From NCBI RefSeq assembly GCF_014650815.1, contig NZ_BMVR01000017.1, positions 141,792-205,791 on the forward strand: 64,000 nt of DNA. The letters are read 5' to 3'. This DNA comes from Streptomyces flavofungini. Lineage in GTDB: Bacteria; Actinomycetota; Actinomycetes; Streptomycetales; Streptomycetaceae. A program made the position numbers and the translations under genes. Shown here piece by piece: positions 1 through 8,541 of the stretch (position 1 is the stretch's first letter; every line of letters begins with the position of its first letter). The notes beneath the pieces were generated by a model. It did no database searches. It was not told the DNA's origin and saw nothing but the letters and a program-made list of their open reading frames with translations.

Positions 1-177
1 ACCCTGGTCATCAGGTCGAACCCGCACCTCAACACCGGTACCACCGACAGGACCGCGCTGATCTACACCCTCGGCATCCGCGCCCTGCCCGACGCGCGGC
101 CCGGCACCCAGTCCGACGACGGCCAGGCCGCCCTCGGCCGCCTGGCCCCGGCAGCCCTGACCGCCCGCGTCCTCTGA
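1..177 (+). CDS. C-terminal end of an NHL/beta-sandwich protein (partial)
   Basis: An open frame enters from the left edge and ends at TGA 175-177. Its last ~57 residues (from NPHLNTGTTDRTALIYTLG onward, ending LTARVL) closely match the C-terminus of the complete protein that starts 20 bases downstream. It is therefore the end of a tandem paralogue carrying the same terminal beta-sandwich domain. The function cannot be judged from this fragment. Confidence 0.85.
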   Translation, partial: TLVIRSNPHLNTGTTDRTALIYTLGIRALPDARPGTQSDDGQAALGRLAPAALTARVL

Positions 178-197
178 CCCCGACGGGAGCAACAACC

Positions 198-2504
198 ATG
201 ACAACCGCAGCCAGTACGGGAGCCGGACCACAGCCCGCGGGCCTGATGGAAGGCGCCATCGCGACCGTCGCGGGCAACGGCGCGGCCGGGTTCATCTCCG
301 ACGGCGGACCGGGCGCGCTGACCCGGGTCCATTACCCCTACGGCGTCGCCGTGGACAAGAACGGCAACCTCTTCATCGCCGACCGGAACAACCACCGGGT
401 CCGCAAGGTCACGCCCAGCGGCCTCATCACCACCGTCGCGGGCGACGGCACCGCCGGGTACATCTCCGACGGCGGGCCCGCGGTCGCCACCCGGCTCCAC
501 TACCCGGGGGACGTGGCGGTGGACGACGCGGGCAACCTCTTCATCGCGGACACCTACAACCACCGGATCCGCAAGGTCACGCCCAACGGCCTCATCACCA
601 CCGTCGCGGGCACCGGCGAGGCCGGCTACGTCTCCGACGGCGGGCCCGCCATCGCCACCAAGCTCCACTACCCGCACGGGGTGGCCGTGAGCCGCAGCGG
701 AAACGTGTACATCGCGGACCAGCACAACCACCGCGTCCGCAAGGTCACCCCGAACGGGAACATCACCACCGTCGCGGGTAACGGCACCGCCGGATACGTG
801 TCCGACGGCGGACCGGCGATCTCCACCCGGCTGTACCACCCCATAGCGGTGGCGGTGGACGGCGAAGAGAATCTGTACATCGCCGACCGGCACAACCACC
901 GCGTCCGCAAGGTCACCCCGAACGGGAACATCACCACCGTCGCGGGGAACGGCACCGCCGGTTACGTCTCGGACGGCGGACCCGCGCTCGGCACTTCGCT
1001 GCACTACCCCTGGGGTCTGGCCCTCGACGAGGCGGGCAGCCTCTACATCGGTGACCAGCACAACCACCGGGTCCGCAAGGTCACCCCGGACGGCATCATC
1101 ACCACCGTGGCAGGTAACGGCACCGCCGGTTACGTGGACGACGGCGGCCCTGCCGCGGGCACGCGCCTCTACCACCCCTTGGGCATCGCCCTTGACCGCG
1201 CCGGCCACCTCTACATCGCCGACCACTACAACCACCGCATCCGGGGCGTCACGGCCGTGGCCCAGATGACCCCGCCGCTCCCGCCCGCCGCCGACCTGTA
1301 CGGCGAAGTCGTCAGCCCCTACCGGGTGCAGCGCGGCCAGGAGTTCGACCTCGGCGCGCGCATTCGCAACCGCGGCCCTCACCCCGCCGACGGCCAGTCG
1401 GTGACCGTGGTGCTCACGCTGGCCGACGGCCTGGTCGGCGGCCCCGGCACCACCGGCCGACGGCTCACCCGCACCTTCACCGGGCAGCAACTACCGCCCA
1501 ACCAGGGCACGCTGGACGGGGTGTTCCGCATCACCGCACCGGAGAGCACCCCGCCGGGCTCCTACACCTGCACCCTGGAGATCCAGTACGGCGGCGACCT
1601 CAACCTGAAGGACAACTCCTACACGCTCCCCGTCACCGTCGTCGTGCCCGCCCCCGTGGCGGACGAGACCGCGCTGACGATCTTCCAGGACACCGTCCCG
1701 GAGGTCGCCGCGGGCCAGCGCGCCGCCTTCAACGTGCGGTACACCGCACCCGCGGGGCAGCCGGTCAACCCCGGCACCATCGTCCAGCGCTACAGCGCCC
1801 CGACCGGTTTCACCTTCGTCGGCCAGCCCACGTACGCGTACTACGAGACCATCCACGGCGTCATCTCCGGCAACCTCGGCCACCGCGTCGAGGACGGCGG
1901 GCGGACCCTGGTCATCACCGCCAACCCGCACGTCAACACCACGACCAGCGACACCGGTTCGCTGATCTACACCATCCCGGTGCAGGCGCGCACGGACGCC
2001 TTGCCGGGGCAGTTCGACAACGGCTCGGCGAGCGTGGGACGGCACGTCCCCGTGCAGCTCTCCGGCAAGATCACCGGCGCCGCCCAGAACGAGACCGCGC
2101 TGCGCGTGGTGCAGGAGACGGTCCCCGGGGCGGCGCCGAACCAGAACACCACGTTCAACCTGGAGATCCGTTCGCTGGGCAACCAGCCGGTCAACCCCGG
2201 CACCATCGAGCAGCGCTTCACCGCCCCCACCGGCTTCGTGTTCACCGGCGGCGCCTCATACGGCTACTACTTCGCCCAGCCGTACGTCACCGGGAACCTG
2301 GACGCGCGCCTAGAGGACGGCGGACGCACCCTGGTCGTGTCCTCCAACCCGCACCTGAACACCGGCGCCACCGACAGGACCGCGCTGATTTACACCCTCG
2401 GCATCCGCGCCCTGCCGGACGCCAGGCCGGGCACGCAGTCGGACGACGGCCAGGCCGCCATCGGCCGCCTGACACCGGTGCCGCTGACCGCCCGGGTGCT
2501 GTGA
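198..2504 (+). CDS. NHL-repeat beta-propeller protein with C-terminal beta-sandwich domains
   Basis: 768 aa from ATG 198, with GGGAG about 10 bases upstream. Residues ~17-355 hold six NHL-type repeats of ~56 aa, each with a TVAGxGxAG, SDGGPA, GVAVD, LFIADxxNHRxRKVTP pattern, predicting a six-bladed propeller. Residues ~370-490 resemble a CARDB/DUF11-type sandwich. Two related domains follow (starting near ETALTIFQDTVPE and ETALRVVQETVPG), the second ending the protein. No signal peptide or membrane segment is evident, so it may be cytoplasmic or exported by another route. Such propellers usually bind ligands or partners; no catalytic motif is visible. The repeats are highly similar in DNA, which favours repeat-number change by recombination. 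It is the second of two tandem paralogues. The family call is firm; the role is unknown. Confidence 0.85.
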   Translation: MTTAASTGAGPQPAGLMEGAIATVAGNGAAGFISDGGPGALTRVHYPYGVAVDKNGNLFIADRNNHRVRKVTPSGLITTVAGDGTAGYISDGGPAVATRLHYPGDVAVDDAGNLFIADTYNHRIRKVTPNGLITTVAGTGEAGYVSDGGPAIATKLHYPHGVAVSRSGNVYIADQHNHRVRKVTPNGNITTVAGNGTAGYVSDGGPAISTRLYHPIAVAVDGEENLYIADRHNHRVRKVTPNGNITTVAGNGTAGYVSDGGPALGTSLHYPWGLALDEAGSLYIGDQHNHRVRKVTPDGIITTVAGNGTAGYVDDGGPAAGTRLYHPLGIALDRAGHLYIADHYNHRIRGVTAVAQMTPPLPPAADLYGEVVSPYRVQRGQEFDLGARIRNRGPHPADGQSVTVVLTLADGLVGGPGTTGRRLTRTFTGQQLPPNQGTLDGVFRITAPESTPPGSYTCTLEIQYGGDLNLKDNSYTLPVTVVVPAPVADETALTIFQDTVPEVAAGQRAAFNVRYTAPAGQPVNPGTIVQRYSAPTGFTFVGQPTYAYYETIHGVISGNLGHRVEDGGRTLVITANPHVNTTTSDTGSLIYTIPVQARTDALPGQFDNGSASVGRHVPVQLSGKITGAAQNETALRVVQETVPGAAPNQNTTFNLEIRSLGNQPVNPGTIEQRFTAPTGFVFTGGASYGYYFAQPYVTGNLDARLEDGGRTLVVSSNPHLNTGATDRTALIYTLGIRALPDARPGTQSDDGQAAIGRLTPVPLTARVL

Positions 2505-2533
2505 CACGGCGAGGGCTCTTGATGAGGTGAACC

Positions 2534-2576
2534 GCCGCCGCTCCGGCCCGAGTTCCGCTCGGACCGGAGCGGCGGC
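2534..2576 (+). terminator. GC-rich stem-loop after the NHL gene
   Basis: A long hairpin with ~18-bp arms and only about one mismatched pair around a TTCCG loop starts 30 bases after the stop of the NHL gene. It has no U-tract. It could also serve the converging LysR-like gene. Confidence 0.6.
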
Positions 2577-2624
2577 CCGTCGGGCGCCGTCGTCGAGCCT
2601 GGTCTCACCGCGGAGACCTGTACG

Positions 2625-3592
2625 TCAACCGAGCGGCCTGCCGGTCGTGTCCGGTTGCGGCAGCTCCTCGGGGGCGTGGGGAGCGCTGCGTATCGGGTGG
2701 GCGATCTCGTTCACGATGTCCAGGAACGGGCCGGTCAGGGGGTTCGTTCCCGCGGTGGGCCACATGAGTCCGTACTCGATGGGCGGGGCGTCGTGGAACG
2801 GTACGAAGACCATGCCGGGCCGCTGGTGGAAGTTCTCGGCCCGCAGCGAGACCGTGCTGACGCCGACGCCGTTGGCGATGTGCACGAGGACCTCGGGCCA
2901 GAAGTTGGTCGCCGGGCCCTGCGGGATCCTGCGGCCGGATGGGGTCTCGCGGGGGAAGTAGCGGTCCATCCAGTAGCGAGGTATGTGCGCGTCGTTGAGG
3001 GTGACCAGGGTGGTGTCGGCAAGGTCCTCGAGCGACACCGAGTCCCGTCGTGCGAAGGAGTGGTCCGCCGGCACCATGAGCGCCCTCGGCTCCTTGAAGA
3101 GCAGTGGTCCGGTGGTGATGTCCGGTTCGCGGATGGGGAATTCGGTGAGCTGGAGGTCGATGGTGCCCGCCCGCATCCCTCCGAGCGGGTCGCACAACTG
3201 CACTTCCACGATCTCGACGTCGCAGTGCGGGTGGCGCACGCGGAACCGGTCCGCCGCCTGGACCATGACGTTTCCGCACCACGGCCCGGACCAGCCGACC
3301 CGTACGACCCCTCTGACGGCCCCCCCCCGCGGCTCACCGCGATGGCCTGTGCGAGCCCGGCAGTGATCTGCTCGTACGCGGGCAGCAGGTCGTCCCGCAG
3401 TTGACGTCCGACCTCGGTGAGGGTCACTTTGCGGCTGTTGCGCTCGAAGAGCGGGGCACCGATGCGGCGTTCCAGCTTCTGGATGGTCTGGCTGACCCGG
3501 CCTGTCGTCACATGCAGACGCTCGGCCGTACGCCCGAAGTGCAGCTCCTCGGCCAGCGTCAGGAACGCTTCCAGCTCCAGTCGCTCCAGCAT
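2625..3592 (-). pseudogene. LysR-family transcriptional regulator, frameshifted in a G-tract
   Basis: The first ~85 residues (from MLERLELEAFLTLAEELHFG) form a typical LysR winged HTH, with the recognition segment TTGRVSQTIQKLERRIG. The C-terminal effector-binding domain (DVEIVEVQLCDPLGG... to the stop at 2625) is in a different frame. The frames separate at a run of nine G (minus strand, near 3321-3329) just after AIAVSRGG. One more G, or two fewer, would rejoin them as SRGGGAVRGVVRVGW. Full length would be ~320 aa, normal for LysR. It may be a real null allele, a phase-variable tract or a homopolymer sequencing error. It is divergent from the reductase gene at 3778, a common LysR target arrangement. 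Family call certain; functional state open. Confidence 0.8.
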
Positions 3593-3777
3593 CTCCACCC
3601 CCGTGCTTGGTGCCGCCCCCCAGCGTTTAGCACCGCTCAACGGAGCATGCCACTCTCCGATCTTGTTGGCTCATCCATGGATCACGCACTCTGATGGTGC
3701 CGCGTTCAACAGGCCTTCCTCCTCGCCAGGACTGTGCCGGACGCCGGTGTCCCGTCGCCTCGATCGGAGCCCCGCAC

Positions 3778-4323
3778 ATGAGCAAAGTCGTCGTCCTGAT
3801 GCACGTCCTTCTCGACGGCGTGGTCGCGAACCCGTCCTGGGCCCGGCCGTTCCGGTACGACGAGCACGAGAAGTACCAGCTCGGCCAGATCGCCGCGAGC
3901 CGGGCGCTGCTGCTGGGGCGGGTGACCTTCCAGGAGATGGCCGCGGCCTGGCCCTTACGGGACGCGGCCGAGGAGTACACCAGGCTGGTGGACGCCGCGC
4001 CGAAGTACGTGGTGTCCACGACCCTTGACCACGTGCCGTGGAACGGCGTGCTGATCCCCGGCCGACTGGCCGAGCACGTCGCGAAGCTGCGGCGCGAACC
4101 GGGCCAGGACCTGCTGGTGCTGGGCGGGGCCGAACTCGTCGGGCAGTTGGTCCGGCTCGGCCTGGTCGACGTGCTCAAGCTGTGCGTCCATCCGGGGACC
4201 GCGGGTACCGGGCGGCGCCTGTTCCCGCAGGGCGGTGCCCCGAGCACGTGGAAACTCACCGGTACGTCGATGTTCCCCTCCGGCGCTGTCGTCCTGGAGT
4301 ACCAGGCACCGGCACAGGTCTGA
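3778..4323 (+). CDS. dihydrofolate reductase-family (RibD C-terminal) protein
   Basis: 181 aa. ATG 3778 is chosen because GGAG lies ~9 bases upstream and MSKVVVLMHVLLDGVVA is the usual N-terminus; the frame is open further upstream but lacks a matching start. The family's NADPH-binding pattern is visible (LLLGRVTFQEMAAAWP, YVVSTTLDHVPWN, DLLVLGGAELVGQLVRLGLVDVLKL). Members are ~180-200 aa NADPH-dependent reductases whose substrates are usually unknown; this need not be a folate enzyme. It is divergent from the LysR-like gene and followed by a remnant and a complete second copy of the family. Confidence 0.85.
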   Translation: MSKVVVLMHVLLDGVVANPSWARPFRYDEHEKYQLGQIAASRALLLGRVTFQEMAAAWPLRDAAEEYTRLVDAAPKYVVSTTLDHVPWNGVLIPGRLAEHVAKLRREPGQDLLVLGGAELVGQLVRLGLVDVLKLCVHPGTAGTGRRLFPQGGAPSTWKLTGTSMFPSGAVVLEYQAPAQV

Positions 4324-4422
4324 CCGCCCCCCCGTGCCGCAGCGGGGCCGGCGCCGCTGCCCACCGCGTCGGGCCCCCACCTCGCACCACTCGACCATCA
4401 CACCCATGAAAGGGGCTTCGCC

Positions 4423-4540
4423 ATGCGCAAGCGGAAGCCTCAGATCCGCACGACCGCCGACGGCCACCCTCCTCGACCGCGAACTGATCGACGAGGTCCA
4501 CCTGTTGGTCAACACCTCGGCGATCGGCGCGGGCCGGCAC
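4423..4540 (+). pseudogene. remnant of a third RibD/DHFR-like gene
   Basis: An ATG at 4423 with AAAGGGG upstream opens a frame that loses homology at once. In another frame (about 4460-4537) the peptide LLDRELIDEVHLLVNTSAIG is the C-terminal core of the same reductase family. The middle of the gene is missing and the frame is shifted. The interval between the two complete reductase genes therefore contains an internally deleted relative. Confidence 0.6.
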
Positions 4541-4608
4541 CCGCGGCTCCCAGTACCCCGCTTCGCGGCACTCCGCACGAAGCCCACCCACAGGAAAGCG
4601 AGTCACTC

Positions 4609-5220
4609 ATGCGTATCACCATCGGCGAGTTCATCAGCCTCGACGGCGTCGTACAGGCCCCGGGCCAGCCGGACGAGGACAGCGACGGCGGCTTCGCCCA
4701 CGGCGGCTGGTCCCATCCGTTCTTCGACCCGGAGGTGATGGGCTCCGCCCTGGCCGACTGGTCCAAGAGCACCGAGGCCATGCTCTACGGGCGCCGCACC
4801 TGGCAGGTCATGGCCGCGGCCTGGCCCGGCCGGGCGGGCGACCCGTTCGCCGATCACATGAACAGCGTCGCCAAGTACGTCGTGTCCAGCACCCTCGGTG
4901 AGGACGACGTGACGGCCTGGAACAACTCCAGAATCATCCCGGGCGACCAGGCCGTCGACCGGATCAAGAAGCTGCGCGAGGCCGAAGGCGGTGACCTGGC
5001 CGTGCTGGGCAGCGCGTCGCTGTCCCGGACCCTGCTGGCCGAGGGCCTGGTCGACGAGCTCCGGCTCATGATCCTGCCGGTGCTCCTCGGCGGCGGGAAG
5101 TCGATATACCCGGTGGATGGCGTCCTGCGCTCCTTCGAGCTGGTCTCCACGGTCACCAGCGGCACCGGCGTGCACGTGTGCACCTACCGGCCCAAGGCCC
5201 CGACGGCCACCGCCGCGTAG
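4609..5220 (+). CDS. dihydrofolate reductase-family (RibD C-terminal) protein, second copy
   Basis: 203 aa from ATG 4609 with AGGAAAG 11 bases upstream. The sequence MRITIGEFISLDGVVQAPG, MLYGRRTWQVMAAAWPGR, YVVSSTLGEDDVTAWNN and LAVLGSASLSRTLLAEGLVDELRLMI follows the RibD_C/DHFR-like fold, with the G-rich cofactor-binding segments in place. It shares the family of the gene at 3778 but is diverged, so it is a paralogue rather than a recent duplication. NADPH-dependent reduction of an unknown small molecule is the likely activity. The C-terminus is intact. Confidence 0.87.
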   Translation: MRITIGEFISLDGVVQAPGQPDEDSDGGFAHGGWSHPFFDPEVMGSALADWSKSTEAMLYGRRTWQVMAAAWPGRAGDPFADHMNSVAKYVVSSTLGEDDVTAWNNSRIIPGDQAVDRIKKLREAEGGDLAVLGSASLSRTLLAEGLVDELRLMILPVLLGGGKSIYPVDGVLRSFELVSTVTSGTGVHVCTYRPKAPTATAA

Positions 5221-5262
5221 CCGACGCGCGGCACCCACCACGGTGCCTTCGGGCCTCTTTCC

Positions 5263-5298
5263 GTGCGGCGGTCGGCGCAGCTACACCGACCGCCGCAC
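5263..5298. terminator. perfect 13-bp stem-loop
   Basis: GTGCGGCGGTCGG and its exact complement are separated by a 10-base loop, 43 bases after the stop of the reductase gene. No U-run, as usual in high-GC actinobacteria. Confidence 0.6.
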
Positions 5299-5438
5299 AC
5301 CGGCCGAGCGCCCCGGGCCGTGGTGGCCCTGAGGTTCACCGAGAACGTGAAAATGCCTCGGACTCCGATGAGTTCACCGTCGGCCGAGGGTCTGTCCTTG
5401 TGTCCGTCAAACGTTGAATGATGAAAGGAGCTCTCCTG

Positions 5439-6869
5439 ATGATCCTGATGAGGAGACGAGGGGGGAGCGTCGTCGTGACTGCCGCACTGGTGGCGGGCTC
5501 GATGTTCGGGACCGGCACCGCGGTGGCCACCGAAGCGGCCGACACCGTCGGCGAGCGTCGGTCGTACACCGGGGAGATCGACGGGGCGAAGTACCGCGTG
5601 GAGGTCCCGAAGCGCTGGAACGGGACGCTGCTGCTGTACAGCCACGGCTACTATCCCGCGGGCTGGGGTCCGGAGAAGATCGCCCTGACCAATAGCGAAG
5701 AGGCTGAAAAGGCCCTGCTGGCAAAGGGGTTCGCCCTGGCGGCGTCCGACTACAAGGGCACGCACGGGTACGCGGTGGCGGATGCGCTGACCGACCAGCT
5801 CGCGCTGCGGGACTGGTTCGACCAGAACGTCGGTCGGCCCAGGCGCACCATCAGCACCGGCCAGTCGATGGGCGGGACCGTCGCCACCTTGCTGGGGGAG
5901 CGGCACCCGGGCCGGTTCGACGGCGTACTGGCGATGTGCGCGGAGTACGACGGCAACGGGACCTGGAACACCACGCTGGACATGACCTACGCGCTCAAGA
6001 CGCTCTTGGTGCCCGCAGCGGACCAGGACATCGACCTGGTGCGGCCACGCGATCCAGAGCGCAGCGTCAAGGTTCTCGTGGCGGCGATCGACCGCGCCCT
6101 GGAGACCGAGCACGGCAGGGCGCGCCTCGCCCTCGTCGGCGCGCTGGGCAACATCCCCGGGTGGTACTCCGCGCACGAGGCGCGGCCGACGAAGACCGCG
6201 GACCGCGTGCGGGCGCAGGCGCAGTGGCTGCGCAACGCGTACGTCGCGGGCACCGGCCCGCTCGGCCGGATCGACTTGGAGCGCCGGGCAGGCGGCAACC
6301 CGTCCTCCAACACAGGCGTCGACTACCGGCGGCAGCTCGCCGGTTCGGCGCAGAAGGACCTGGTCCGCAAGGCGTACCGTGCCGCTGGGTCGCCCGGCGC
6401 CGCCCTGGCCGCCGATGTGGCCAAACTGAACACCGGTACCCGGATCACGGCGGACAGGAGGGCCGTCGACTACATGAAGCGGTACACCATCGCGCGTGGG
6501 ACGACTCCGCAGCCCGTGGTGACGCTCCACAACACCCAGGACGGCGGCGCGGTCTCCGACCAGACCGGCTGGTACGCCGACCAGGTCCGCCGCAACGGCG
6601 AGCCGGGCAGCCTGCGCCAGATGTACGTGAACCGAGGCTCGCACTGCGCGTTCAGCGCGGCCGACGAGATCACCGCATTGGAGGCCCTGCTGGCCAAGGC
6701 CGACACCGACCGCTGGCCCAGCACCGACCCGCGGACACTGAACCGGTCCGTCGGCCGCTATCAGCCGGAGCTGCAGCAGGTCCTTGACTTGGCGACGTTC
6801 GAGAAGAAGACCGTGCCGCCCGCCTTCACCCGGTTCACCCCCGCCCGCTTCCCCCGTCCCTCCCGCTGA
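5439..6869 (+). CDS. secreted alpha/beta hydrolase
   Basis: 476 aa. ATG 5439 is preferred over 5418 because AAGGAG (5425-5430) sits 8 bases upstream. Residues 1-~30 (MILMRRRGGSVVVTAALVAG, then a small-residue stretch ending AVA) are a Sec signal peptide. LLLYSHGYYPAGWG resembles the oxyanion-hole strand. TGQSMGGTVA supplies the GxSxG nucleophile (Ser143). A late Asp/His pair is suggested by THNTQDGGAV and NRGSHCAF. The long insert between core halves is typical of extracellular Streptomyces esterase/lipase-like or tannase-like hydrolases. The substrate is unknown. It is a single transcription unit. Confidence 0.82.
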   Translation: MILMRRRGGSVVVTAALVAGSMFGTGTAVATEAADTVGERRSYTGEIDGAKYRVEVPKRWNGTLLLYSHGYYPAGWGPEKIALTNSEEAEKALLAKGFALAASDYKGTHGYAVADALTDQLALRDWFDQNVGRPRRTISTGQSMGGTVATLLGERHPGRFDGVLAMCAEYDGNGTWNTTLDMTYALKTLLVPAADQDIDLVRPRDPERSVKVLVAAIDRALETEHGRARLALVGALGNIPGWYSAHEARPTKTADRVRAQAQWLRNAYVAGTGPLGRIDLERRAGGNPSSNTGVDYRRQLAGSAQKDLVRKAYRAAGSPGAALAADVAKLNTGTRITADRRAVDYMKRYTIARGTTPQPVVTLHNTQDGGAVSDQTGWYADQVRRNGEPGSLRQMYVNRGSHCAFSAADEITALEALLAKADTDRWPSTDPRTLNRSVGRYQPELQQVLDLATFEKKTVPPAFTRFTPARFPRPSR

Positions 6870-6892
6870 CGGCACCACCCGGCCCCGGGCCG

Positions 6893-7026
6893 CCACCGTC
6901 CGGCAGGCGTACGTCCAGGACCGCCACCTCGGGACGGAGCGCGGGACCCCCGTACCAGCGCGGGTCGGCTGGACCGAGTCGGACGACCTCGTGGTCGTTC
7001 AGCAGGAGGACGCGGAGCGGGAGACG
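6893..7026 (-). pseudogene. remnant of a NarL/DevR-type response regulator receiver domain
   Basis: On the minus strand, LPLRVLLLNDHEVVRLG is the start of a DevR/NarL receiver domain. PALRPEVAVLDVRLPDGG is the strand carrying the phospho-acceptor Asp. The ~25 residues normally between them are deleted, there is no start codon, and the receiver end and HTH are absent. It lies just downstream of the cyclic-nucleotide-binding gene. Because the neighbourhood looks like a DosR/OsdR regulon, it may be a leftover copy of that regulator type. Confidence 0.6.
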
Positions 7027-7033
7027 GTTGCGG

Positions 7034-7498
7034 TCACAGGGTGCTGCCGCTGCCGTACGGGGCGTACAGGTCGAGGAGTCGGGTGCGGGTCGCGTGCAGT
7101 CGGTGGGCGACGATGCCGCCCACCCACTGGGCGACGTGCCGACCGAAGGCGGGGTCCTCTTGGCACAGTGTTCGCACCGTGGAGGCGTCGAACTCGTAGG
7201 CTCGCACTGGAGCTGTCGCCTCGCCGCCCAGGTGCCAGACGTGTGGGGTGAACAGCCAGGACCAGCCGATGAGCTGGCCGTGTCCGAGGGTCTCGATGGC
7301 GGCGGCCCGGCGGCCCGGAACGGACAGGTCCAGTGCGACCGTACCGGTACGGACGATCCAGAACCGGTCGGCGTGCCCGCCTTCCTCGAAGAGCCGTGCG
7401 CCCTGGGGGAACGACACTTCACGGGCGGTGTCCATCAGCCGCCGCTGGTCGGTGGCGGGCAGTGACTTCAGCGTGCTCGGCATGGGGGAGAAGGTCAT
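7034..7498 (-). CDS. cyclic nucleotide-binding domain protein without HTH
   Basis: 154 aa. ATG 7498 follows CTGGAGG at a spacing of ~7. The residues from LKSLPATDQRRLMDTAREV to the C-terminus form a single cNMP-binding (Crp N-terminal-like) domain: FPQGARLFEEGGHADRFWIV, VRTGTVALDLSV, LGHGQLIGWSWLF. The C-terminal Crp-type HTH is absent, so it is not a classical DNA-binding regulator. Single-domain forms occur near universal stress protein clusters in actinobacteria and may sense a nucleotide or redox ligand. The ligand is unproved. Confidence 0.8.
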   Translation of the reverse strand: MTFSPMPSTLKSLPATDQRRLMDTAREVSFPQGARLFEEGGHADRFWIVRTGTVALDLSVPGRRAAAIETLGHGQLIGWSWLFTPHVWHLGGEATAPVRAYEFDASTVRTLCQEDPAFGRHVAQWVGGIVAHRLHATRTRLLDLYAPYGSGSTL

Positions 7499-7562
7499 GG
7501 CGTGCCTCCAGGAGGGTGTGAGCACTCGCCACTTCCATGATGTTCCCGGGCGGCCGCGCACT

Positions 7563-7598
7563 CCAAGGGTCTTTCGGCTCTGCTACCGGGTCCCTTGG
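7563..7598. promoter_or_regulatory. inverted repeat CCAAGGG...CCCTTGG
   Basis: Seven-base perfect arms, 22 bases apart, lie ~65 bases upstream of the start of the minus-strand cNMP-binding gene. They could be an operator for that gene or the terminator of the STAS gene that reads toward it. Confidence 0.35.
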
Positions 7599-7692
7599 GC
7601 TGCCGGGCCGGTGGCGACATCGCTGGACTCACCGGCTGCTGCCCCCATGGCTCTGTAACCTGCCCAGGCAGCAGCCCATGCGACAGCAACAG

Positions 7693-8109
7693 TCAGTGAT
7701 TGCCGCCAGGGCCGTCACCACCGTGTGGCACCCGAGCCTGGCCACCGGTGAGGTGCTGGTCAAGCGCCTCGCCGAGCGTGTGAGCGGGGCGGAAGGTGTC
7801 GGTGAGCCGAGCCAGGCGCAGCAGGCGCAGGGCCTGGGGGTGGTGGCAGATCAGTTTGAGGTCCCCGTGACGGCTGCTGACGCGGCGGTGAACGCGGCAG
7901 AGCAGGCTCAGACCGGAGCAGTCGATGAAGGTGATCTGCGTGAGGTCGAGAACGACCAGCGGCTCGGGTCGGCTGGTCGCCGCGTCCAGCGCCGGGGTGA
8001 TGGCGATGGTGGCGGCGATGTCGATTTCACCGTGGAGCTCAAGGACGGTGCGTCCCTGGACGCGGTACGTGGACAGGTGCCGACGGGAGGGTTGGGTGCC
8101 CTGGAACAT
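7693..8109 (-). CDS. STAS-domain anti-sigma factor antagonist
   Basis: 138 aa from ATG 8109, preceded by GAGGCGG. Residues ~10-115 form a STAS domain (VQGRTVLELHGEIDIAAT, LVVLDLTQITFIDCSGLSLL). FIDCSGL contains the conserved Ser that is the phosphorylation target in SpoIIAA/RsbV proteins. It is predicted to bind a HATPase anti-sigma kinase and free an alternative sigma factor. The divergent gene at 8542 may encode a degenerate partner. The tail (GGQARVPHGGDGPGGNH) is disordered. Confidence 0.87.
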   Translation of the reverse strand: MFQGTQPSRRHLSTYRVQGRTVLELHGEIDIAATIAITPALDAATSRPEPLVVLDLTQITFIDCSGLSLLCRVHRRVSSRHGDLKLICHHPQALRLLRLARLTDTFRPAHTLGEALDQHLTGGQARVPHGGDGPGGNH

Positions 8110-8541
8110 GTGGTGCCGCCTCGGTGCGGTCCGCCGCCTCGTGGTCGGCGGGGGGTGGAAACACAGAGCGGGGTCACCGAGGTCCGGGGCGACCGGGGGA
8201 GAGCACGTTGAGCAAAGACGCGCAGGAGTGCACGCAGACGTGGGGGAGTTGACGGGCCCAGGAGCGATGGTCTGTTGGTTTGATTCCCCCATTGGTATGA
8301 GGTCAACGTGTCCTCCCGTCGTATGTCTGTACCGGATTCACCGGACCTTCTGGCCGATTCCGAGATCCGCCACGTGGACGGCGAGCGGCGGCCTCGCGCT
8401 CACCTCGGGGAGCGGAGTAGCGTGTGCCAGGCCCCCAGCCCTCGGGCGTCCAGGTACGCGCGGGACTGCAGGGAGCGAACTTGGCCCCGCCCGCTGCAGT
8501 CCCGCCATTTCCGTGTTTCATGGGCGCTTGCGGAGACGCCA
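8110..8541. other. 432-bp divergent intergenic region
   Basis: No convincing gene. It must hold promoters for the STAS gene (left) and the gene at 8542 (right). The one clear structure is the 12-bp inverted repeat at 8460-8505. Confidence 0.5.
8460..8505 (+). promoter_or_regulatory. perfect 12-bp inverted repeat upstream of 8542 gene
   Basis: GCGGGACTGCAG and CTGCAGTCCCGC flank a 22-base interval and end ~36 bases before the ATG at 8542. The half-site GGGACT..AGTCCC resembles the core of DosR-type boxes but the arms are further apart. In RNA it would form a stable 5'-UTR stem. Confidence 0.45.

Noticed and set aside
198..1260. Direct repeats considered as a CRISPR-like or satellite array
   Set aside because: The ~168-bp periodic repeats encode NHL blades in frame; there are no spacers of unique sequence.
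63..1490. Long minus-strand open frame of 475 codons opposite the NHL gene
   Set aside because: Composition is repetitive (VRGDLADPVVV), mirroring the NHL repeats; it is an antisense shadow caused by high GC codon bias.
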